Shown here: positions 1-7,721 of the stretch, one piece after another
How positions within the stretch are numbered: the stretch's first letter is position 1
Layout of the letters: each line of letters starts with the position of its first letter
Assembly: GCF_021390325.1 (NCBI RefSeq)
Contig: NZ_JAJUWU010000026.1
Coordinates: forward strand, 19,647 to 83,646
Origin: Jiella avicenniae
Lineage (GTDB): Bacteria; Pseudomonadota; Alphaproteobacteria; Rhizobiales; Rhizobiaceae
Reading direction: 5' to 3'
Length of the DNA: 64,000 nucleotides
Translations under genes and position numbers: made by a program
Notes under the pieces: generated by a model
The model's input: only the letters and a program-made list of their open reading frames with translations
Database searches by the model: none
Told to the model about the DNA's origin: nothing

Positions 1-1
1 C

Positions 2-358
2 ATGGCGCTCAACCACGAACTGAGCGAACGGGGCGCGCGGCTCGAGCGGGCGGGCAAGACCGCCTCGGACTATCGGTTCTATGCGCTCGATACGGTCCCG
101 CCGAAGCCGGGGCTCGTCCGCGAGCCGGGCTTTGCCGGGCCGGGGATCGCCATCGAGGTCTGGTCGCTCGACCCTTCCAGCTTCGCCACCTTCGTCGACG
201 GCATTCCCGCGCCGCTCGGTATCGGCAAATTGACGCTCGACGACGGGACCAGCGTCTCCGGCTTCATCTGCGAGCCCGCCGGGATCTCCGATGCCCGGGA
301 AATAACCGCCTTCGGAGGCTGGAAAAACTACCTCGCATCGCGCAAGACTGCGCCGTGA
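2..358 (+). CDS. atzF: Allophanate hydrolase, C-terminal fragment (5' end outside window)
   Basis: Only the last 118 residues or so lie in the window; the reading frame is open at the left edge, so the first visible methionine is probably internal. The piece matches the C-terminal domain that follows the amidase-signature domain in allophanate hydrolases: the ALNHELSERGAR motif, then a YRFYALDTVPPKPGL stretch and a final FGGWKNYLA. In the family the full enzyme hydrolyses allophanate (urea-1-carboxylate) to ammonia and CO2 after urea carboxylase, and the C-terminal domain contributes to decarboxylation and assembly. The amidase half cannot be seen here, so a stand-alone homologue of this domain is possible. 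A GntR gene follows 28 bp downstream on the same strand and may regulate it. Confidence 0.72.
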   Translation: MALNHELSERGARLERAGKTASDYRFYALDTVPPKPGLVREPGFAGPGIAIEVWSLDPSSFATFVDGIPAPLGIGKLTLDDGTSVSGFICEPAGISDAREITAFGGWKNYLASRKTAP

Positions 359-386
359 CGTCGCGGTTGCATCCAGTGAGCATGGC

Positions 387-1037
387 GTGAAGAAGCGCAC
401 CCAGGTCGACATGATCCGCGAGGCCCTCGCCGACCGGATCGTCCACGGTTATCTGAGACCCGGCGACCCGCTCGACGAGACCTCGCTCGCGGCCGAATAC
501 GGCGTCTCGCGGACGCCGATCCGCGAGGTGCTGCGGCAGCTCGAGACCATCGGCCTCGCTCTGTCGCGCCCCCATCGCGGCGCGATCGTCGCCAGCCTGA
601 CGCCGCGCCAGCTGGACGAGACCTTCGTCGTGATGGCCGAGCTCGAGGCGCTGTCGGCGCGGCTCTGCGCGACGGCGCTCAGGGGCGAAGGGCTGCACGC
701 GCTGCAGAGCCTGCATGAAGGCGGGGCGGGCGCAGCCCGGACGAACGACGTTGCCGGATACCGCCTGCACAACGAGCGTTTTCATGCGGCGATCTATGCC
801 GGCTCGGGCAACGCCTTCCTGGAAGAGACGGCGCTCGCCGTCCGCCGCCGCCTCGCGCCTTTCCGCAATCTCCAGTTCGAGGCGTTTCAGCGGCCCGAAC
901 TCTCGCACCGCGAGCATGCCAGGATCGTCGATGCGATCGTTTCCGGCGACGGGGAGGCGGCGGCCAGCGCCATGCGTGCCCACATCCTCATCGTCCGCGA
1001 GGCGGTCGACGCGGTCGATCTCGCCTCGGAGCGCTGA
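387..1037 (+). CDS. GntR family transcriptional regulator, FCD subfamily
   Basis: A 216-residue regulator. The N-terminal winged helix (about residues 5-70) shows the GntR pattern with YGVSRTPIREVLRQLE as recognition helix; the C-terminal all-helical FCD domain (about 80-210) carries the usual effector and metal-binding region, including HNERFHAAIY and a later HREHARIVDAI. The start is GTG; the ATG five bases upstream is out of frame. It lies just after the allophanate hydrolase gene on the same strand and is likely co-transcribed, so control of urea or allophanate use is a reasonable inference. FCD regulators generally bind carboxylic-acid-type effectors; the actual ligand cannot be read from the sequence. 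Confidence 0.9.
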   Translation: MKKRTQVDMIREALADRIVHGYLRPGDPLDETSLAAEYGVSRTPIREVLRQLETIGLALSRPHRGAIVASLTPRQLDETFVVMAELEALSARLCATALRGEGLHALQSLHEGGAGAARTNDVAGYRLHNERFHAAIYAGSGNAFLEETALAVRRRLAPFRNLQFEAFQRPELSHREHARIVDAIVSGDGEAAASAMRAHILIVREAVDAVDLASER

Positions 1038-1070
1038 GGCCGGCGTGGCAATCGGGCTTGCGCGGACCGA

Positions 1071-1952
1071 TCAGGCCCTGTGCTCGCGCCAGATGGTGAC
1101 GACGCCGCTGGCGATGATGATCGCCGCGCCGAAAAGGGTCGCCAGGTCGGGGCGCTCGTGCCAGACGAGCCATCCGAGCGCCGTCGCCCACAGGAGCGCC
1201 GTGTAATCGAGCGGGGCGACCACGACGGCGGGCGCCAGCCGGAACGCCTGGGTCATCATGGTCATCCCCGCGGTGCCGAACAGGGCGATGGCGACGAAGG
1301 CCCAGAGGTCTTCGGCCGCGACGGGGCGCCAGGCGAAGGGCACGATGACGGCGCTCAGAAGCGCGCCCGCGCCGGTGAGATAGAGGAGCAGCGTCCAGAC
1401 GCTTTCGCGCGGATCGACCCAGCGGGCGCCGAGCATCAAGAGCGCGTAGACGAAGGCCGTTGCCACGGGCAGGAGGGAGACGAGCTGGAACGCCGCCGTG
1501 CCCGGCCGTACCACGATCACGACGCCCGAAAATCCGGCGAGGACGGCCAGCCAGCGATAGCGCCCGACCGTCTCGCCGAGGAACGCGGCCGAGATCGCCG
1601 TGATGAACAGCGGCGCGACGAAGATCAGCGCCGTCGCCTCGGCAAGGCCGAGATGCATGATGCTGGTGAAGAACAGGACGGTGGCGCCGATCCACAGGAT
1701 GCCGCGCAGGAGATGGGCGAGGGGGCGATGACTGCGCAGGGCCGCCGGACCGCCGATCCGCCAGGCGATCGCGAGGGCGAAGGGGAAGGCGATGACGTTG
1801 CGCAGGAACAGGATCTGCAGCGGCGAGTAGCGCTCGGTCAGGAGCTTGGCGAGGGCGTCGTTGACGCTGAGGCATGCGACCCCGGCGCACATCAACGCGA
1901 TGCCGACCGCGTTGCCGTGCGGCACTCCCCGCGAATTCGTCTGCAATTTCAT
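1071..1952 (-). CDS. EamA/DMT family transporter (10-TM exporter)
   Basis: A 293-residue inner-membrane protein made of two EamA repeats. The first begins with GVACLSVNDALAKLL and both halves show the alternating hydrophobic helices expected of a ten-helix drug/metabolite transporter; SPLQILFLRNVIAFPF is typical of helix 2 in this family. The start chosen is the ATG preceded directly by GGGAGG; that spacing is very short, so a start a few codons downstream is possible. The frame stays open further upstream but that part has no family resemblance. It converges with the GntR gene across about 33 bp. Substrate is unknown; family members export amino acids, metabolites or toxic compounds. Confidence 0.85.
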   Translation of the reverse strand: MKLQTNSRGVPHGNAVGIALMCAGVACLSVNDALAKLLTERYSPLQILFLRNVIAFPFALAIAWRIGGPAALRSHRPLAHLLRGILWIGATVLFFTSIMHLGLAEATALIFVAPLFITAISAAFLGETVGRYRWLAVLAGFSGVVIVVRPGTAAFQLVSLLPVATAFVYALLMLGARWVDPRESVWTLLLYLTGAGALLSAVIVPFAWRPVAAEDLWAFVAIALFGTAGMTMMTQAFRLAPAVVVAPLDYTALLWATALGWLVWHERPDLATLFGAAIIIASGVVTIWREHRA

Positions 1953-2208
1953 CCTCCCGCCATTGGGCTCTCTCCTACCAGACCGCCCGGCATTGTCACG
2001 AGCTTGCGCAGGGCGGCCCGTCTCGGCCCGACGCCGATGCGCCGGGTGGGGCCGGCACGCCGAGCGACCGAGGCGGGGCCATGTTCGCGGCCATCCGCGG
2101 GCGCTGACGGGCGACTGCCGCCTGCGCGATCTCAGCCGCTGGGTGGCCAAGGCGGCGGAGGAAAGCCGCGCGGTGGCAGCCAGGGCCCGAGCTGCGCCGT
2201 GCGCGGGC

Positions 2209-2727
2209 TCAGTCGTCCTCGCCCTGCCAGTAGTCGACCGCGTCTTCGGTCCGGAACGAGGCCGCGACCCGCCGCCGGGCTTTGTCGCCGCCGGGGGCGG
2301 CGCCGGCGAAGACGGTGATCTTGCCGCTGTCGGGATATTCCATCACGTCCGGCTCGCGCATCGAGCTGACGGCGACGTAGCGCAGCGGCTCGTCGCCGGT
2401 GGCGATCATCTGATGGGCGGTCTCGGCGCCGCCCGCCGGACAGACCGCGACCATGCCCGCCGCCACCTGGTGGCGCTCCATGCCGAAACGAAGTTCCCCC
2501 GTGCCGGAGAGGATGACGAACAGCTCGTCGTTCGCATGGTGGGCGTGGAACGGCCAGGCGGCCTTGCCGGGCGGCACCTCGACCAGACGCGCGCCGAGAT
2601 GGGTGGCGCCCAAGGGCGCGGCGATCGCCGCCATCGCGGCGGCGAAGCGCTCGCCATGGATCTGCGGCACGAGGGACAGATCGTCCAGCCGGACGAGCGG
2701 GACGGGGCGCGAGGGATGGCGGGACAT
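2209..2727 (-). CDS. Cupin domain protein
   Basis: A 172-residue cytoplasmic protein with one cupin beta-barrel. The metal-binding cupin motif 1 is visible as FHAHHANDELFVILSGTGEL (about residues 55-75), supplying two histidines and a glutamate; motif 2 is weaker, around AGMVAVCPAGGAETAHQM, with the later histidine. The C-terminal part contains a conserved PDSGKITVFAG stretch typical of rhizobial cupins of unknown role. The start is well set by AGGAGGT six bases before the ATG. Upstream and downstream genes do not suggest a pathway, so the substrate or sensor role stays open. Confidence 0.8.
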   Translation of the reverse strand: MSRHPSRPVPLVRLDDLSLVPQIHGERFAAAMAAIAAPLGATHLGARLVEVPPGKAAWPFHAHHANDELFVILSGTGELRFGMERHQVAAGMVAVCPAGGAETAHQMIATGDEPLRYVAVSSMREPDVMEYPDSGKITVFAGAAPGGDKARRRVAASFRTEDAVDYWQGEDD

Positions 2728-2839
2728 GGACGGACCTCCTGCCGGCCATAATCCCCCGGCCGCGCGCGTTGGCAACCGAGATCGTTTCAGCGGCGGCGGG
2801 AAAGGCCCAGCTCGCGGTGCGTCTCTCGCCGTCGCGGCT

Positions 2840-3382
2840 CTATCGCTTCCAGCGCGGCAGATGCCGCTTCCAGCGGTTGCCGATATGCCCCTCGACGGCG
2901 CGGCGCGGGCGGCGCCGCGCGACGATCGCGACGGGAGCCTCGTCCCCGGTCCCTGAAAAATCCTCGGCAGCTTCGGACAGATCGTCCTCGGCGAGATCGT
3001 CGTCCACGATCTCGCCCGCCTCGATCCCGGCAACTGTCGTCAGCGCCTCGTCGGCGTCGGCGGACGGATGCTCCGCCGGCTCGACGTCCTCTGTGGCGAG
3101 GGCCTCCGCTGCCGTTTGCGTGCGGGCCTTGGGCGGGCGCCCACGCTTCGGCCTGGCGGCTTCGGGGGCCGGCGGCGGCGACCAGCCGGGGGCGGTCGAT
3201 TCCAGGATGCGCGGGGCCGAGCCCGCGGGCTCGCTCGGGGAAAGGAGGAGGGCGGCCGAAGCCTGCCTGCTTTCGCCGCTCGGGGCGGCGGGTTCCTTCG
3301 GCAGATCGAGGAAGGGCGAGGGCTGGCGCGAGCCCTTGGTGCGCTTGATCTCGACGGCGAAAGGTCGGGTCTGCTTTCTCAT
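2840..3382 (-). CDS. Conserved hypothetical protein with AT-hook-like motif
   Basis: A 180-residue protein without a recognised catalytic domain. Four zones are visible: a basic N-terminus (KQTRPFAVEIKR); a Pro/Ala/Ser-rich low-complexity stretch containing PKRGRPPK (about residues 78-85), an AT-hook-like core; a very acidic segment (about 130-160, EIVDDDLAEDDLSEAAEDF); and a short basic tryptophan-containing tail, GNRWKRHLPRWKR. I recall similar N-terminal and tail motifs in small rhizobial hypotheticals, but cannot verify that here. DNA binding via the hook and tail is a guess. Codon use is GC-rich like its neighbours. Confidence 0.65.
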   Translation of the reverse strand: MRKQTRPFAVEIKRTKGSRQPSPFLDLPKEPAAPSGESRQASAALLLSPSEPAGSAPRILESTAPGWSPPPAPEAARPKRGRPPKARTQTAAEALATEDVEPAEHPSADADEALTTVAGIEAGEIVDDDLAEDDLSEAAEDFSGTGDEAPVAIVARRRPRRAVEGHIGNRWKRHLPRWKR

Positions 3383-3870
3383 GACGTGTCAGCGTGGCCT
3401 GGAGTGATGACGTCGCGCCGTTGACCAGCGATGGCGGGCCTTCGCGTTCGACGTGGAGGAATCACCGACCGATGTCGTGCGCGCGATCCTCGGGACCGGC
3501 GGGTTCGATGGTGACGGTTGCGCGCAGTCCTAGCGGGAATCGGGCGGATCTGATAGCCCATTTTCGCGCGATCGCGGGGTAGAGCGGTTGACGTTTCCGT
3601 GCCGACGCCCCGCCGAGTGCATCCGGAGTGTGCCGGCGCCAGCGAAAACGAGCCAGACGAACGGTCTGGAGCGCCCGGTCGGGCGGCATGGCGCGGGAAG
3701 GGTGTCTTGCCGGACCTTTGAAGCGGGACGAAAAATGCGTGGATGACGGCCCGACCGGGCCGCAAGTCTCCGCCAGAGCGTCTTCGTCCCTCACCGAAAA
3801 GCCGGGGATAGTCCCGCGATCCGGCGATTCGATACGGCCGGACGGCTCGTGACGAGGCGCCGCATCGGCT
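3383..3870. other. Intergenic stretch, divergent promoters presumed
   Basis: About 490 bp between the AT-hook hypothetical gene (leftward) and the exonuclease gene (rightward). Short open frames here have no start signals or recognisable protein features. It presumably carries the two divergent promoters, but I see no clear operator, hairpin or repeat. Confidence 0.4.
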
Positions 3871-4899
3871 ATGGGTGCGAAGATGAAAGCCGCTCAGACG
3901 CGTCAGTTCGATCTCTTCGCCGCCCCCGCCCCGCATGCCGGCGCGGAGCAGCCGGGGCGGGCGAAAGCAGCCGCACCGCGCCGGGCCGGCGGCCTCGTGC
4001 CGCGTCCCGCCTCCCCGGCCGACCCGGAGGCGATGGTCCGGCATCTGGAGGCGACCGGCAACTACCGGATCCTGCGCAGGCTGGAGCCGCGCCCGGTGCT
4101 GGCGGGCTGGACGCCTGCGATGAAGCGGCCGGGCGAGAAGCTCGGCGTCATCCTCGACACGGAGACCACGGGCCTCGACGCCACCGTCGACGAGATCATC
4201 GAACTCGGCATGGTGACGTTCACCTATGGCGCGGAAGGGATCGGCGACGTCGTTTCGGTCTTCAGCCGGTTGCGCGAACCGGCCCGGCCGATCGGCCCGG
4301 AGATCACCCGCATCACCGGCATCACCGACGAGATGGTGGCGGGCCGGACGATCGACCCGGCCGAGGTCGCCGCCTTCGTCGCGCCGGCGGATCTCGTCAT
4401 CGCCCACAATGCCAGGTTCGACCGGCCCTTCTGCGAGCGCTTTGCGCCCGGCTTCGCCGACAAGCCCTGGGCCTGTTCGGTCGCCGAGGTCGACTGGAGC
4501 GAACTCGGCTTCGAGGGGGCGAAGCTGACCTATCTCGTCGGCCAGTGCGGCTTCTTCCACAACGGCCACCGGGCCGTCGACGACTGCCACGCGCTGCTGG
4601 AGGTTCTCGCCTTCGAAGCGGAGGCGAGGACGACCGGCTTTTCCCGGCTCGTCGCCTCGGCCGAACGCCGCTCCTGCCGGATCTTCGCGGTCGGCAGCCC
4701 GTTCGAGCTGAAAGACCTTCTCAAGGCGCGCGGCTATCGCTGGAACGACGGCAGCGACGGCCGCCCGAAGAGCTGGTGGATCGAGGCCGACGAGTCCGCC
4801 CATGCGGACGAATGCCGGTTTCTGCGCGAGGAGGTCTATCGGCGCGACTACGAGCCGCTCGTCCAGTGGCTGACGGCGACCGAGCGCTACAAGGCCTGA
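3871..4899 (+). CDS. 3'-5' exonuclease, DnaQ/epsilon-like DEDD family
   Basis: A 342-residue protein. After a proline-rich N-terminal tail (about 90 residues) comes an exonuclease domain with the DEDD motifs: Exo I is ILDTETTGL (first Asp at residue 96), Exo II lies in VIAHNARFDRPF, and Exo III in NGHRAVDDCHALLEVL with the H-x(4)-D spacing of DEDDh enzymes. Such proteins remove 3' nucleotides from DNA or RNA, as proofreading subunits or stand-alone nucleases. The last 120 residues are an extra domain (KDLLKARGYRWNDG onwards), similar to C-terminal extensions of alphaproteobacterial stand-alone exonucleases; it is not the DNA polymerase III epsilon tail. An in-frame ATG at 3883 is an equally good start. 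It stands alone between divergent and unrelated genes. Confidence 0.88.
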   Translation: MGAKMKAAQTRQFDLFAAPAPHAGAEQPGRAKAAAPRRAGGLVPRPASPADPEAMVRHLEATGNYRILRRLEPRPVLAGWTPAMKRPGEKLGVILDTETTGLDATVDEIIELGMVTFTYGAEGIGDVVSVFSRLREPARPIGPEITRITGITDEMVAGRTIDPAEVAAFVAPADLVIAHNARFDRPFCERFAPGFADKPWACSVAEVDWSELGFEGAKLTYLVGQCGFFHNGHRAVDDCHALLEVLAFEAEARTTGFSRLVASAERRSCRIFAVGSPFELKDLLKARGYRWNDGSDGRPKSWWIEADESAHADECRFLREEVYRRDYEPLVQWLTATERYKA

Positions 4900-4974
4900 C
4901 CGCCGCAGCGGCCCGGCCGTGCGGCACGATCGCGCGGCAATGTCGGACGATTGCGCTGGAGGTGGGTCGATTAT

Positions 4975-5009
4975 TGCCAATTGGCATGAAAGACATTATT
5001 TCATGCCAA
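4975..5009. promoter_or_regulatory. Palindromic operator of the ParS/RES toxin-antitoxin operon
   Basis: Two nested symmetries sit 25 bp before the antitoxin start. TGCCAATTGGCA (4975-4986) is a perfect 12-bp palindrome. It overlaps an 11-bp perfect inverted repeat, TTGGCATGAAA (4981-4991) and TTTCATGCCAA (4999-5009), separated by 7 bp. The TTGGCA/TGCCAA hexamer therefore occurs three times. The region is AT-richer than its surroundings, as expected of a promoter. Autoregulation by the antitoxin, alone or with toxin, is the likely role by analogy with other toxin-antitoxin modules. Confidence 0.75.
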
Positions 5010-5034
5010 AGTGCAATTCCGCCGGAGCCGAAGA

Positions 5035-5451
5035 ATGCCCGCATTGGAACTCGTTCACGCCCGACCCGCCGAACCCAAGCCCGCCGTCATGGGCGATGCG
5101 GACGCCGCGGCTGCGGCGCGGGCGGTGGTCAATCTCTTCGCGCGCTGGGGGCTGTCCGACCGGGACGCCAGCATCCTCCTCGGGGGCATCGCGCCGCGCA
5201 GCTGGGCGCGCTGGAAGAAGGGCGAACCGCCGAAGCTCACCCGCGATCTTTGCGCCCGGCTCTCCAATCTCCTCGGCATCCACAAGGGCCTGCGTATCGT
5301 CTTCGCCGAGCCCGAGCGCGGTTATGGCTGGATCTCACGGCCGAATGCGGCCTTCGGCGGACGGTCGGCGCTGGAGGTGATGCGCGGCGGCGAGCTGACC
5401 GACCTGATGCGCGTCCGGCGCTATCTCGACGCCGAGCGGGGCGGCTGGTGA
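5035..5451 (+). CDS. Antitoxin of the MbcA/ParS/Xre family
   Basis: A 138-residue protein. An N-terminal Xre-like helix-turn-helix covers about residues 28-70 (VVNLFARWGLSDRDASILLGG then SWARWKKG), and the C-terminal MbcA/ParS toxin-binding domain about 75-135 (LSNLLGIHKGLRIVF, then PNAAFGGRSALEVM and a final YLDAERGGW). Family antitoxins block RES-domain toxins, partly by covering the active site with the C-terminus. The ATG at 5035 is chosen because GGAG lies about 8 bases upstream; an in-frame GTG at 5011 lacks this and would overlap the operator side. The toxin gene follows after 22 bp, and the palindromic operator lies directly upstream, so it likely represses its own promoter. Confidence 0.92.
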   Translation: MPALELVHARPAEPKPAVMGDADAAAAARAVVNLFARWGLSDRDASILLGGIAPRSWARWKKGEPPKLTRDLCARLSNLLGIHKGLRIVFAEPERGYGWISRPNAAFGGRSALEVMRGGELTDLMRVRRYLDAERGGW

Positions 5452-5473
5452 GGCGCGCAAGAGGCGGGCGGCG

Positions 5474-6178
5474 ATGACGGCGACGCCGCCGCTCTCCCGG
5501 CTGCGCTGGCCGAAGACCCACCGCATCATCCGCTCGGTCTTTCCGCCGATCGACCTGTTCGAGGACATCGCCGATCCGGCCGACTGGGACGCCCTGGCGC
5601 GGGCGGAGGCGGCGACGAACCCGCGGCTCGCCGAGACGATCGGCCATCTCGACGCCGTGCCCCCGGCCCGGCGCGTCTCCGGGCCGGGGGCGAGCTGGGC
5701 GATGGCGCCATTCACCCATTTCTCGCCCGACCGGCCGAGCCGCTTTTCGGACGGCTCCTTCGGCGTCTATTACGCCGGCGACCGGATCGAGGTGGCGCTG
5801 TTCGAGACGATCCACCACCACCGGCGCTTCATGGCCGCGACGGCCGAGGCTCCGGGCTGGACCTCCCAGTTCCGCGAACTCGTCGGCCATCTCGACGCGG
5901 ATCTGCACGATCTTCGCGGAGCCGACTGGGGTGATTGCCTCGCGCCGGACGACTACGGACCCTCCCAGGCGCTCGCCCGGCGTTTGAGAGGGGAGGGGGC
6001 CGACGGCATCGCCTATCCGAGCGTCCGCTTTCCGGGCGGCCAGTGTCTCGCGGCCTTCTGGCCGGACGTGGTCGGCGTGCCCGTCCAGGGCCGGCACTAT
6101 TCCTATCACTGGGACGGCAGCCGGGTGGATCTTCTGCGCGAGGAAGGTTCCGGCGAGACCTATGCGGTGCGCGACTAG
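5474..6178 (+). CDS. RES domain toxin
   Basis: A 234-residue RES-domain protein. The family's eponymous residues are visible: Arg90 in PSRFSDG, Glu111 in VALFETIHHH, and Ser183 in DGIAYPSVR; Tyr100 in GVYYAGD is also conserved. Known RES toxins act on NAD+ by phosphorolysis or hydrolysis, or ADP-ribosylate host targets, and so halt growth. It pairs with the ParS-type antitoxin 22 bp upstream, the usual gene order for this class. The length is above the shortest family members, with an N-terminal 70-residue extension and a C-terminal tail (HYSYHWDGSRVDLL). Which NAD reaction it performs cannot be told from sequence. Confidence 0.92.
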   Translation: MTATPPLSRLRWPKTHRIIRSVFPPIDLFEDIADPADWDALARAEAATNPRLAETIGHLDAVPPARRVSGPGASWAMAPFTHFSPDRPSRFSDGSFGVYYAGDRIEVALFETIHHHRRFMAATAEAPGWTSQFRELVGHLDADLHDLRGADWGDCLAPDDYGPSQALARRLRGEGADGIAYPSVRFPGGQCLAAFWPDVVGVPVQGRHYSYHWDGSRVDLLREEGSGETYAVRD

Positions 6179-6403
6179 ACGGCCTCGCCGGCGGCCGTGG
6201 CGGGTGTTTCACGTCCCGAATCCGAGGTTGCGACCCCCGTCGGACGGGCGGGTTCGAGCACTTCAGCCGGTGCCCCTTCGTTTCGATGGAAGAGAGGCGA
6301 AGGGACATTCGTCCGTCGCTCCGCAGGTCCGGTCGCGGGCTCGCAGTGGGCGGCGATGCGAGCGGCGCTCCCGAGCGGCCTGCGGTGACGTCGCTTCGCT
6401 CGT

Positions 6404-6417
6404 TTGATCGGCATCAA
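6404..6417. promoter_or_regulatory. FNR/FixK-type box, perfect
   Basis: TTGAT then CGGC then ATCAA is an exact match to the FNR/FixK consensus, and the symmetry extends one base each side. It lies 66 bp before the remnant dehydrogenase start at 6483 and about 234 bp before the HlyD gene, so it probably drives the exporter operon through the remnant. The rest of 6179-6650 holds no intact gene. Confidence 0.75.
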
Positions 6418-6482
6418 AGCCGGGATCTTGCCATCGGGATAATTTCGGCACCGTCCGAATTGGGGATCCCGATGTGACGACG

Positions 6483-6649
6483 ATGACGAGACCGGCCGCG
6501 CTTCAGGGCTTTGGCGAATTCCCGACGATCAAGAACGTGCGGTTCCGGTACCGGGCGAGGTCGCTGTGAAGGTGGCCGGTGGCGTCGGCTCCACCGATCC
6601 GGCGGACGGTCTCCGGTCGGATCTCGTCCGCGATCGGGAGGACGCCTGA
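6483..6649 (+). pseudogene. Decayed N-terminus of a medium-chain dehydrogenase/quinone oxidoreductase
   Basis: Frame 1 from the ATG at 6483 reads MTRPAALQGFGEFPTIKNV; then the resemblance continues in another frame from about 6539 as AVPVPGEVAVKVAGG, ending at a TGA at 6647-6649. Joined, this looks like the start of a zinc-type alcohol dehydrogenase or NADPH:quinone oxidoreductase (the PxPGEVxVKVAxxG pattern). The frameshift plus loss of the rest of the gene mark it as a remnant. It sits immediately downstream of the perfect FNR/FixK box and ends one base before the HlyD start codon. The call rests on motif resemblance over about 45 residues only. Confidence 0.4.
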
Positions 6650-6650
6650 C

Positions 6651-7721
6651 ATGCCGAAGCTGCGAAGATTGTCGCTTTTCGCCGCGCTCGCACTTCTCGG
6701 AGTGGCGGCATATTTCGGCTACCGGCACTTTCGTCCCGGCGATTTGCCGGAAGGTTTCGTCCGAAGCAATGGCCGCATCGAAGCGGTCGAGATCGACGTC
6801 GCCGCGAAGACGGCGGGGCGGATCGCCGAGATCGCCGTCGACGAAGGCGACTTCATCGAGGCGGGCCAGAAGCTCGCGACCATGGACGTCGCGACGTTGC
6901 GGGCCCAGCTCCGCGAGGCAGAGGCCAATCTCGAACAGGCGAAGATCGGCGTCGACACGGCCGAGGCCGAGGTGCGCCAGCAGGAGGCGCAGCGTGACGC
7001 GGCGAACGCCCTCGTCGCACAGCGACAGGCCGAGCTCGGCGCGCTCGACAAGGACCTCGACCGCACCCGGCAACTGCTCCAGCGCGGCACCACCTCGCAG
7101 CAACAGCTCGATCAGGGCACGGCGGCGGTCGAAAGCGGCAAGGCCGCTCTCGGGGCCGCTCGAGCCCAGGTGGCGGCGGCGGACGCCGCGATCAGCCATG
7201 CCCGGTCGAGCGTCGTCGCCGTGCGTGCCCAGATCGCCGCGGCGGAGGCGACGAAGGAGCGGATCGAGGCCGACATCGCCGATTCCACCTTGCGCTCGCC
7301 GCGGTCCGGGCGCATTCAATATCGCGTCGCCCAGCCGGGCGAGGTCGTCGGCGCAGGGGGCGCGGTCCTCAATCTGGTCGATCTGACCGACGTCTTCATG
7401 ACCTTCTTCCTGCCGACCGAGGCGGCGGGGCGGGTGGCCGTGGGCAGCGAAGTGCGGATCGTCCTCGATGCCGCGCCCGAATACGTCGTCCCGGCACGCG
7501 TCACCTACGTCGCCGACGTCGCCCAGTTCACGCCGAAGACCGTCGAGACCGAGGAGGAGCGCCAGAAGCTCAGTTTCCGCGTGAAGGCGGGGGTCGATCG
7601 GGACGTTCTGGAACGCTACGTCCAATATGTGAAGACCGGCCTGCCGGGCGTTGCCCATGTCCGGCTCGACCAGACCCGCGACTGGCCGGAAAACCTCGCC
7701 GTCAGGCTGCCCGATGAGTGA
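6651..7721 (+). CDS. HlyD family periplasmic adaptor (membrane fusion protein)
   Basis: A 356-residue membrane fusion protein. One N-terminal helix ([21 protein letters not shown]) anchors it in the inner membrane. A lipoyl half-motif ([18 protein letters not shown]) is followed by a long coiled-coil hairpin rich in Ala, Gln and Glu (about residues 85-210), then the second lipoyl half ([20 protein letters not shown]) and a beta-barrel domain. Such adaptors join an inner-membrane ABC pump to an outer-membrane channel. The ATG is preceded by GGGAGG at good spacing; longer frames upstream are out of the remnant region. The next gene, an RbbA-like ABC protein, overlaps by 8 bp, reproducing the yhiI-rbbA-yhhJ order known from Escherichia coli. 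Confidence 0.9.
   Translation: MPKLRRLSLFAALALLGVAAYFGYRHFRPGDLPEGFVRSNGRIEAVEIDVAAKTAGRIAEIAVDEGDFIEAGQKLATMDVATLRAQLREAEANLEQAKIGVDTAEAEVRQQEAQRDAANALVAQRQAELGALDKDLDRTRQLLQRGTTSQQQLDQGTAAVESGKAALGAARAQVAAADAAISHARSSVVAVRAQIAAAEATKERIEADIADSTLRSPRSGRIQYRVAQPGEVVGAGGAVLNLVDLTDVFMTFFLPTEAAGRVAVGSEVRIVLDAAPEYVVPARVTYVADVAQFTPKTVETEEERQKLSFRVKAGVDRDVLERYVQYVKTGLPGVAHVRLDQTRDWPENLAVRLPDE

Noticed and set aside
1080..2318. Plus-strand open frame of over 400 codons across the DMT and cupin genes
   Set aside because: Antisense to genuine transporter and cupin sequences; composition is that of a shadow frame.
6181..6480. Short plus- and minus-strand frames after the RES toxin
   Set aside because: No start signals, no family features, and they overlap the promoter region with the FNR/FixK box.
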